NCBI GenBank assembly: GCA_003697105.1
Contig: RFFQ01000045.1
Span: forward strand, 1-10,911
Reading direction: 5' to 3'
Source of the DNA: Gemmatimonadota bacterium
Lineage (GTDB): Bacteria; 4572-55; J002
Length of the DNA: 10,911 nucleotides
The notes beneath the pieces were generated by a model. The model was not told the DNA's origin. It saw only the letters and a program-made list of their open reading frames with translations, and searched no databases. A program made the translations under genes and the position numbers. Of this stretch, positions 1-5,428 are shown piece by piece; position 1 is the stretch's first letter; every line of letters starts with the position of its first letter.

Positions 1-114
1 GATTTGAGGCTAGCCAAAAAAATATTTTTTCGCAGACTGTTGTAATACTTTCTATGACGCACCGTAGATTATTACAGATATACATTCGTTAGGGCTGTAA
101 GGGGCTTAAAGTGA
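1..114. other. Upstream intergenic sequence with AT-rich palindrome
   Basis: No gene is visible before the dapA promoter. The palindrome GGCTAGCC (8-15) abuts an AT palindrome of A-run, TA, T-run (17-30). The bases 6-12, GAGGCTA, equal the minus-strand form of the last unit of the heptamer array at 9015-9021. A T-run at 25-30 follows the palindrome, so this could be the tail of a terminator from a gene left of the window, but the stem is pure A-T. Bases 31-114 show nothing I can name. Confidence 0.3.
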
Positions 115-143
115 TTGACAAAGGATTCTGACCATAGCATATT
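115..143 (+). promoter_or_regulatory. Candidate sigma-70-type promoter upstream of dapA
   Basis: TTGACA at 115-120 matches the -35 consensus perfectly. A 17-base spacer leads to CATATT at 138-143, which matches four of six -10 positions. Transcription would start near 150, about 100 bases before the dapA start codon. The permease gene on the minus strand has a candidate promoter of the same form (TTGACG, 17 bases, CATATT), which raises confidence a little. Promoter calls from sequence alone are weak, and an FCB-group organism may use a different -10 consensus. Confidence 0.4.
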
Positions 144-147
144 AAAT

Positions 148-175
148 CGTTTAGGAGACCGTTAGGGTCTCAACG
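148..175 (+). promoter_or_regulatory. Leader hairpin upstream of dapA
   Basis: GAGACC (155-160) and GGTCTC (166-171) form a perfect 6-bp stem with a 5-base loop. Beyond a 3-base bulge the stem continues with CGTT (148-151) pairing AACG (172-175). No T-run follows, so it does not look like a terminator. It sits at the predicted 5' end of the dapA transcript and could stabilise the message or act as an operator. The same stretch holds imperfect direct repeats, CGTTTAGGAGAC (148-159) and CGTTAGGGTCTC (160-171). A further CGTTAGGG lies at 87-94. The function is unknown. Confidence 0.35.
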
Positions 176-253
176 GGAGTTTCTAGCATGTACCCGGTTC
201 ATTAAAGAGATGTAACCAATTCAACAACACAATATATACTAAGGAGTGGTGTT

Positions 254-1126
254 ATGTTTAGTGGCGCACTTACCGCTTTGGCGACCCCATTTCGGGATGG
301 AAACATTGATTATGCGGCGTATGAAGCATTTATCCAATTTCAGTTGGAAAATGGAATTGATGGGCTGGTGGTTGCGGGTTCTACGGGTGAAGCGGCAACA
401 TTAACGGATACCGAAAAACTGGAACTGGGGCGGTTGGCGTTGAAGTTGGCGGCGGGGAGCGTTCCGGTGATTTTGGGTACGGGCAATAATAATACCCAAG
501 CTACTTATGAGCTGACCAAAAAAGCGGCAGATGCCGGATTTAGTGGTGTGTTGCTGGTAGCGCCTTACTACAATAAACCGACTCAGGAAGGCTTATTTCA
601 GCATTACGCACGCATTGCCGAAATCGAGATACCGCAGATTTTATACAATGTCCCCGGGCGAACGGCATCCCACATTGCACCCCAAACGGTTGCCCGGTTG
701 GTGGAATATCCCAATATCGTGGCAATTAAGGAAGCGAGTGGGGGCATTAACAATACCACTGAAATTCTTCGACATTGTGGAGACCGTATCACGGTACTTT
801 CGGGTGAAGATACCCTGATTTACCCCCTGATGTGTGTGGGCGCGAAAGGTGTAATTTGCACGACCTCCAATGTTGCGCCCAAATTGTTCCACGACCTGTG
901 TGCTGCCGCCGCAACCGGTGACCATAAGACCGCCCGTGCCCTGCACTTCCAAACATATCCCCTCATCCAAACCATGTTTGTAGAAACCAACCCCATTCCA
1001 GTGAAATACGCCTTGAGTCTGTTGGGGCTAATGACGGCGGAATATCGCTTGCCATTGATGCCACCCTCTGTTGCCAATCAGACAATTATTGCCGAGCAAT
1101 TACGATCCTTTGGACTTATCCCCTGA
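254..1126 (+). CDS. dapA: 4-hydroxy-tetrahydrodipicolinate synthase (DapA)
   Basis: This cytoplasmic TIM-barrel aldolase condenses pyruvate with aspartate semialdehyde, the first committed step towards diaminopimelate and lysine. At 290 residues it has the usual family length. Visible landmarks are the pyruvate-binding segment GSTGEAATL (residues 42-50, with T44 where the family usually has GTTGE), APYYNKPTQEG (103-113), YNVPGRT (131-137, with Y131 and R136 at the catalytic tyrosine and aspartate-semialdehyde-binding arginine positions) and the Schiff-base lysine K159 in VAIKEASGG. The start is supported by AAGGAG at 241-246, seven bases upstream. It is the first gene of a probable operon: the next gene begins 8 bases after the stop codon. 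N-acetylneuraminate lyase and other DHDPS-like aldolases share the fold, but the motif set and length favour DapA. No other lysine gene lies in the window. Confidence 0.95.
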   Translation: MFSGALTALATPFRDGNIDYAAYEAFIQFQLENGIDGLVVAGSTGEAATLTDTEKLELGRLALKLAAGSVPVILGTGNNNTQATYELTKKAADAGFSGVLLVAPYYNKPTQEGLFQHYARIAEIEIPQILYNVPGRTASHIAPQTVARLVEYPNIVAIKEASGGINNTTEILRHCGDRITVLSGEDTLIYPLMCVGAKGVICTTSNVAPKLFHDLCAAAATGDHKTARALHFQTYPLIQTMFVETNPIPVKYALSLLGLMTAEYRLPLMPPSVANQTIIAEQLRSFGLIP

Positions 1127-1130
1127 GGGG
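1120..1130 (+). promoter_or_regulatory. Ribosome-binding site overlapping the dapA stop codon, in a small hairpin
   Basis: CCCC (1120-1123), TGA (1124-1126, the dapA stop) and GGGG (1127-1130) form a 4-bp, 3-base-loop inverted repeat. The purine run GAGGGG (1125-1130) is the only plausible Shine-Dalgarno for the next start codon at 1135. Ribosomes terminating on dapA would open this stem, so translational coupling is a reasonable inference. The stem is short and has not been tested. Confidence 0.4.
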
Positions 1131-1134
1131 CACG

Positions 1135-1866
1135 ATGGAACTTTTTATCTGGTTTAATTATCCCTATCTAGGCTTGTTGTTCTTCGCATTTTTAATGATG
1201 GGGATGCAATTTTTAGGCATCGGCGGTGACCAAGATGCGGATATTGAAGTGGATGCCGGAGTAGAAGTTGAGGTTGATCTCGATGCCGACGTCGATCTGG
1301 AACTCGATACCAATGCGGATGTCGATTCTGATATAGAAGCACCCAGTGCAGGCTCTGGCGGTTTCCTTCATGCCGTTTTATCCTTTTTAAATATCGGTCG
1401 CGTTCCGCTGTCCATTGTGCTGGTGAGTTTATCACTTTTCATGGGTTTAACGGGTATCATTTTTAACAGTTTTGTTGTAACTTTGTTGAACAGCTATCCT
1501 TCGCCGGCATTCATTCTGTCGGGAGTCACATCGGTCTTGCTGGGTTTGGTAGGGACAAGCCAATTGGGTAAAATATTGGTAAAATTGTTTCCGGCGGATG
1601 AAACGTACGCGGTGGAAAAGGGTAAGTTGATCGGTTGTGTGGGAGAAGTGACTACCCCGTACATCCCACCGGCGGATAGCCGGAAACAGGGTTTGGTAGA
1701 TGTGTATAACCAGTATGGGACATTGTTAAAAGTCCCCTGTGTGGCGTATGACGGGCAACCCAAGCGAGGAGACCGGGTGGTGTTAATTGATTATAATCCA
1801 GAACACGAATTTTATTATGTGCTTGTGGAAGACAGCCCCGAGTATCACCGGTATTTGAGCGAATAA
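1135..1866 (+). CDS. YqiJ-type OB-fold inner-membrane protein with acidic alternating tract
   Basis: This is a probable integral membrane protein of 243 residues, similar in layout to the YqiJ/DUF1449 family, whose members are often encoded beside flotillin-like YqiK. A first hydrophobic segment spans about residues 4-29. A second hydrophobic region at about 90-151 probably holds two helices (around 91-117 and 125-142). The C-terminal 155-235 resembles the family's OB-fold/NfeD-like beta domain: GKLIGCVGEV, then KRGDRVVLIDY at 210-220. Between helix 1 and helix 2, residues 32-68 alternate acidic and mostly hydrophobic residues almost perfectly: 17 Asp/Glu, all at even positions, interrupted only at G42 and N60. 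The gene starts 8 bases after dapA and ends 14 bases before cheB, so it is co-transcribed with unrelated functions. No flotillin gene is visible. The family call rests on layout and recognition rather than a search; the biochemical role is unknown. Confidence 0.7.
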   Translation: MELFIWFNYPYLGLLFFAFLMMGMQFLGIGGDQDADIEVDAGVEVEVDLDADVDLELDTNADVDSDIEAPSAGSGGFLHAVLSFLNIGRVPLSIVLVSLSLFMGLTGIIFNSFVVTLLNSYPSPAFILSGVTSVLLGLVGTSQLGKILVKLFPADETYAVEKGKLIGCVGEVTTPYIPPADSRKQGLVDVYNQYGTLLKVPCVAYDGQPKRGDRVVLIDYNPEHEFYYVLVEDSPEYHRYLSE

Positions 1867-1880
1867 GCAGGAGTTTGAGG

Positions 1881-2921
1881 ATGGCAGACCCCATACGGAT
1901 TTTGATTGTAGATGATTCCGCTTTTGCCCGAATGGTGATCCGGCAAATGTTGAGTGCCGATCCCGATATTCAGGTGGTTGGCGAAGCAGAAAACGGTGAA
2001 CAGGCAATTCAAAAAACAAAAGTGCTCCAACCCGATTTAGTTACAATGGACATCAATATGCCCGGTGTTGATGGGCTGGAAGCGATTGAATCCATCATGG
2101 CGTATAATCCTTGCCCGATTTTGGTGGTGAGTTCTACTACCGATGCCAACATCGCGTACCGGGCGATCAGTTCCGGAGCATTAGAGGTTGTACCGAAACC
2201 GGAGTTAGATGACCCGCACCGTATGAACTTCCAAGCGGAATTTATTGAGAAGGTCAAACTTCTTTCCCGCGTGAAGGTGATTACCCATATTTCGGGACGG
2301 CACCGGCGAGCGAAATCGCCGGTATCCGAGGCACAGTTTTACCAAACACGCCCGGCAGATTGGAAAAAATGTGTTGTTATCGGCGCTTCAACCGGAGGCC
2401 CAAAAGCACTATCCAAAATTTTGAGCCAGTTACCGGGTGATTTGCCGGCGCCGGTTGTTGTGGTGCAGCATATTGCGGATGGCTTTACGCAGGGGTTAGT
2501 CGATTGGTTGGACAGCATCAACATGTTAAAAGTGCAATTGGTACAAGAGAATACCCCGCTGAAAATGAGCCATGTCTATATTGCACCCAACGGTATGCAT
2601 ACCCGAATCCTACCAAACGGGAAATTGGCTTTTGATGCCGGGATGCCGTGCCAGGGACATTGTCCTGCGGTGAACGTCCTTTTTGAGTCCGCCGCAGAGG
2701 CTTTGGGCGAACAGTGTATCGCGGTATTGCTGACGGGTATGGGTTCCGACGGGGCTGAAGGGATGCTTGCCATCCATAAAAGAGGAGGGTACACCATTGC
2801 CCAAGATGAAGCCAGTTGTGTGGTTTTCGGTATGCCGAAAAGTGCAATCGATTTAGGCGCGGTTCAGGTGGTGCGCCCGCTTGACCGGATTGCCGCGGAA
2901 ATTAAAAAGGCATTGTTATGA
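1881..2921 (+). CDS. cheB: Chemotaxis protein-glutamate methylesterase/deamidase CheB
   Basis: CheB removes methyl groups from glutamates of chemoreceptors and deamidates glutamines, resetting receptor sensitivity; phosphorylation by CheA activates it. The N-terminal receiver domain (about residues 4-120) shows the acidic pair D11/D12, phospho-acceptor D57 in MDINMPGVDG, S84/S85 and K106. After a basic linker (about 139-148), the catalytic domain (about 163-346) shows S170 in GASTGG, H197 in VVQHI and D290 in LTGMGSDG, matching the Ser-His-Asp triad. The substrate-loop segment GHCPAVNVLF also fits the family. I place the start at ATG 1881, with CAGGAG at 1868-1873; the TTG at 1875 two codons upstream sits too close to that site. 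The gene follows the YqiJ-like gene by 14 bases and is followed by a terminator. No receptor or kinase gene is adjacent. Confidence 0.95.
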   Translation: MADPIRILIVDDSAFARMVIRQMLSADPDIQVVGEAENGEQAIQKTKVLQPDLVTMDINMPGVDGLEAIESIMAYNPCPILVVSSTTDANIAYRAISSGALEVVPKPELDDPHRMNFQAEFIEKVKLLSRVKVITHISGRHRRAKSPVSEAQFYQTRPADWKKCVVIGASTGGPKALSKILSQLPGDLPAPVVVVQHIADGFTQGLVDWLDSINMLKVQLVQENTPLKMSHVYIAPNGMHTRILPNGKLAFDAGMPCQGHCPAVNVLFESAAEALGEQCIAVLLTGMGSDGAEGMLAIHKRGGYTIAQDEASCVVFGMPKSAIDLGAVQVVRPLDRIAAEIKKALL

Positions 2922-2960
2922 CCCATTGCTTACCAAATTTTCGGATTTGAACGATGGGTC
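2920..2960 (+). repeat. Inverted repeat at the cheB stop codon
   Basis: GACCCAT (2920-2926) is perfectly complementary to ATGGGTC (2954-2960). With a G-T pair (2927/2953) and a G-C pair (2928/2952) the arm extends to nine positions, leaving a 23-base loop. It starts inside the cheB stop codon and lies just upstream of the terminator. It could be a 3'-end RNA structure or a protein site; nothing in the sequence decides between them. Confidence 0.3.
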
Positions 2961-2975
2961 TAGCTGTACATGTTG

Positions 2976-3009
2976 GGGATGAAACCTTAAAGGTTTAACC
3001 CTTTTTTTT
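2976..3009 (+). terminator. Rho-independent terminator after cheB
   Basis: The arms AAACC (2982-2986) and GGTTT (2992-2996) enclose the loop TTAAA. GGG (2976-2978) pairs with CCC (2999-3001) across a small internal loop. Eight T residues follow at 3002-3009. This is a plausible intrinsic terminator closing the dapA-yqiJ-like-cheB unit. The T-run ends only 29 bases before cheR, so cheR either has its own promoter, which I cannot identify with confidence, or depends on readthrough. Confidence 0.65.
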
Positions 3010-3038
3010 CAAATAACTGACAAAGTTTTGGCAAAGGT

Positions 3039-4490
3039 ATGGATAGCACCGTGCATCGATTCATGACGCTGGCGCAGTGGGAAATGCTTAAAGCCTTTAT
3101 TCAGCGCGAAACCGGAATTATCGTACCAGATCAAAAACGTATGTTTTTAGAGCATGAGTGCGAACAACGTGCACAATTGCTGGGCTTCGAGACGTTTTCA
3201 TCTTATTTTGAATCTGTTCAGGAATCGCCGGGGCGAGAATTTCAGGAATTAGTACATCTGGTGGCAATTAACGAAACCTACTTTTTCCGGGAGCCTCTGC
3301 AATTCATCGCGTTGCGAGACCATCTTTTGCCGGAGGTTGTGCGACGAAACCCCAATAGACCCCTCCGTATCTGGAGCGCCGGTACCTCAACCGGTGAAGA
3401 AGCATATTCTATTGCCATGATTGTGCAAGATGTCCGGCAACGTCAGGGTGAGTTTGAGGTGGAAATCATCGGTACGGATATTGACCAAGAGGCGTTGAAA
3501 CATGCCAAAATCGCTCGTTACGGTAAAAATGCATTTCGTTCGGATGCGGTTTTGAACGCGAATGGTTTGGAATGGACTCCCTATTTTGAATCCGATGGAG
3601 ATATGTTTACTCTGAACCCTCAAATTCGGGACATGGTCCGGTTTGAATATCTGAATTTGACGCATGACACCTACCCAAATCTGGATTTTTCCAACTTTGA
3701 TTTCATTTTTTGCCGCAATGTGACTCTCTATTTTGATCGACTAACCTTAAAAGCGGTTCACCAACGGTTCGTGGCAAGTTTGAAACCGGAAGGTTATTTA
3801 TTTTTGGCTTCGGCAGAAACGCCGCATCATAATTGGGGTGAGTTGCGCTTAAAAGAGGTGGGGTCGGTTTTCGTTTATCAAAAGACAGAGACGGCTTCCA
3901 TTGAGTTGCCCCCCTCCACACCGGAGCCGGTTCCGTTGCTTCTGGATCGGTACCCGGCGCCTCTTTCGTTACCGGAGCCAACCCAACCGGTGATGCCGCT
4001 AAAGACGATTAAACCGCCTTCACTTGAGGCGGCGACTATCTATTTTCAAAAAAAAGAATATGCGCGCGCCTTGCACATTTTGGATCAGACTCTCACCCGT
4101 TATCCTGATTTTAGTCCCGCCTATATTTTGAAAGCCAATATTTTGATCAATCAAGAACAATTCGATGAAGCAGAGCAGGTTTGCCGGCTGTTGCAAGGGC
4201 GGGAAGCCTGGAACCGGAATGCCTACTTTTTATTGGGGTTGCTCAACTTTTATCGCGAAAATTTCGGACTGGCTAAAGCGGACTTGAGTAAAGCGATCTA
4301 TCTTAAACCGGATTTCGGACTGGCGCACTATTATTTAGGGCAAGTGTATGAGCGTCTCGCCCAACCGGCTCTGGCACACCGTGAGTACCGGAATGCGTTG
4401 AAAAATCTTGAAGAGGGCGTATTACCCGGCTTCTCGATAGAATCATTGCGGTTAATCTGCCAAAAAAAAATCAGTACGATTCAGACTTAA
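3039..4490 (+). CDS. cheR: CheR-type chemotaxis methyltransferase with C-terminal TPR domain
   Basis: This is an S-adenosylmethionine-dependent protein-glutamate O-methyltransferase that methylates chemoreceptors, opposing CheB. The N-terminal helical domain (about residues 10-75) precedes NETYFFRE (78-85). The SAM-binding motif WSAGTSTGEEAYSIAM spans 112-127, IIGTDID 143-149 and FIFCRNVTLYF 222-232, all typical of CheR. A Pro/Glu-rich linker (about 288-327) leads to a C-terminal TPR-like region (about 330-455, with A-Y/F pairs at repeating positions) and a tail around GFSIESLRLICQKK. At 483 residues it is about 200 longer than a plain CheR, as in WspC-like and delta-proteobacterial TPR-fused CheRs. 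The start is uncertain: AAAGG lies only one base before ATG 3039. GTG 3051 and ATG 3063 are alternatives that would not remove the core domain. A run of nine A residues (4462-4470) near the 3' end codes for part of QKKI. Confidence 0.92.
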   Translation: MDSTVHRFMTLAQWEMLKAFIQRETGIIVPDQKRMFLEHECEQRAQLLGFETFSSYFESVQESPGREFQELVHLVAINETYFFREPLQFIALRDHLLPEVVRRNPNRPLRIWSAGTSTGEEAYSIAMIVQDVRQRQGEFEVEIIGTDIDQEALKHAKIARYGKNAFRSDAVLNANGLEWTPYFESDGDMFTLNPQIRDMVRFEYLNLTHDTYPNLDFSNFDFIFCRNVTLYFDRLTLKAVHQRFVASLKPEGYLFLASAETPHHNWGELRLKEVGSVFVYQKTETASIELPPSTPEPVPLLLDRYPAPLSLPEPTQPVMPLKTIKPPSLEAATIYFQKKEYARALHILDQTLTRYPDFSPAYILKANILINQEQFDEAEQVCRLLQGREAWNRNAYFLLGLLNFYRENFGLAKADLSKAIYLKPDFGLAHYYLGQVYERLAQPALAHREYRNALKNLEEGVLPGFSIESLRLICQKKISTIQT

Positions 4491-4512
4491 ACTTTATTTC
4501 TCAGGAGGACAA

Positions 4513-5340
4513 ATGAAACCAAACATGATGATTCTGGTGGGGAGTATCCTGGTGGTGATGCTCGCCGGATGTACGGCAATAGAACAATTGATTCAGAAGC
4601 CAACGGTACAGTTTAAGGATGTCAAATTAAAAGACCCCTCTTTGTTTGATGCGACATTCGTTTTTGCGTTTGAGGTTCATAACCCCAATCTCATCGGGGG
4701 ATCGATTTCGCAATTAACGTACGATTTTGATGTAAATGGGCAGAATTTTCTGGAAGGGGTACTCGATCAGGGCATCTCGATTCCGGCGGGCGGTTCTTCT
4801 GTTGTGGAATTGCCCCTTCAGGTGGAATATTTGGGGTTTTTAAATTCTGTTGCGGACTTTGTCCATAAAGATGCTGTGCCGTATGACTTAAAAGGTACGT
4901 TTCGAGTGCTGGGTTTTGATATTCCATACCGTAAAACAGGCTCAATTGACATTCCAGACCTACCGAAGGTTTCCGTGAGTGCCGTTGAAATTGAAAATCT
5001 CTCGATGATGGGCGCTTCTTTGGTGTTTTCCGTGGAACTGGATAATCGGAATCCCTTTGCGGTGAATTTGGGGGGATTGGATTATCAGATCACGTTGGGG
5101 GATACTCCATTTGCGGAAGGGGTTTCGCGGTCAGTGCCTCCGGTAGCGGGTGGTAGTAAGACAACTCTTGAAATTCCACTGGATGTCAATTTTTTGCAAT
5201 TGGGGCAGGCGGCGTATAATCTGTTGACACAAACGGCTACTGGATATGGCATCTCTGGAAATATGAATTTTGATGTGCCGGCGCTGGGTGAAAAACAGTT
5301 TCCGTTTAGTCACTCTGGGAATGTCTCTTTGCGGCGCTGA
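4513..5340 (+). CDS. LEA type 2 (WHy-domain) family lipoprotein
   Basis: This is a predicted lipoprotein of 275 residues. A short signal peptide (residues 1-19) ends in the lipobox L17-A18-G19-C20, so lipidation at C20 is expected. The mature part appears to be two related beta-sandwich units resembling LEA14/WHy (water-stress and hypersensitive response) domains. Unit one spans about 32-140 (VQFKDVKLKDPSLFDATFVF, then VHNPN). Unit two spans about 152-265 (VSAVEIENLSMMGASLVF, then LDNRNPF and GLDYQITLGDTPFAEG). The N-P-pair motif after the strand and the 'slxyxixlxgxxfaeG' pattern fit this family. AGGAGG at 4503-4508 gives a strong ribosome-binding site. The gene lies 22 bases after cheR with no terminator between, so the two are probably co-transcribed. 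Residue D/S at +2 is not diagnostic here because sorting rules outside proteobacteria are unclear. The molecular function is unknown; WHy proteins are associated with desiccation and stress. Confidence 0.8.
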   Translation: MKPNMMILVGSILVVMLAGCTAIEQLIQKPTVQFKDVKLKDPSLFDATFVFAFEVHNPNLIGGSISQLTYDFDVNGQNFLEGVLDQGISIPAGGSSVVELPLQVEYLGFLNSVADFVHKDAVPYDLKGTFRVLGFDIPYRKTGSIDIPDLPKVSVSAVEIENLSMMGASLVFSVELDNRNPFAVNLGGLDYQITLGDTPFAEGVSRSVPPVAGGSKTTLEIPLDVNFLQLGQAAYNLLTQTATGYGISGNMNFDVPALGEKQFPFSHSGNVSLRR

Positions 5341-5428
5341 TCCATTCACGAATAGCTCCTTTACAGACCATTCGTTACGGTGCCTACCGTTGATCCGTTG
5401 ATCCCTCTCCCGTGGTTCTGCTGATGCT
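5341..5428. other. Convergent intergenic spacer with weak inverted repeats
   Basis: This 88-base gap separates the converging lipoprotein and permease genes. It holds a 5-bp hairpin (ACGGT 5377-5381, ACCGT 5386-5390, 4-base loop), a spaced inverted repeat (ACGAAT 5348-5353, ATTCGT 5370-5375) and a tandem 8-base duplication CGTTGATC (5388-5395 and 5396-5403). There is no T-run on either strand, so I do not call an intrinsic terminator although termination would be expected here. Confidence 0.35.

Noticed and set aside
1-253. Lysine riboswitch upstream of dapA
   Set aside because: The leader is long enough to raise the question, but I cannot find the conserved lysine-box core segments or a terminator helix with a T-run before the gene. 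The only stem is short and local.
641-970. Minus-strand open frame of 109 codons inside dapA
   Set aside because: It lies wholly within dapA, whose catalytic motifs are intact, and shows no domain or start signal of its own.
5377-5390. Intrinsic terminator between the converging lipoprotein and permease genes
   Set aside because: The stem is only 5 bp and no T-run follows on either strand.
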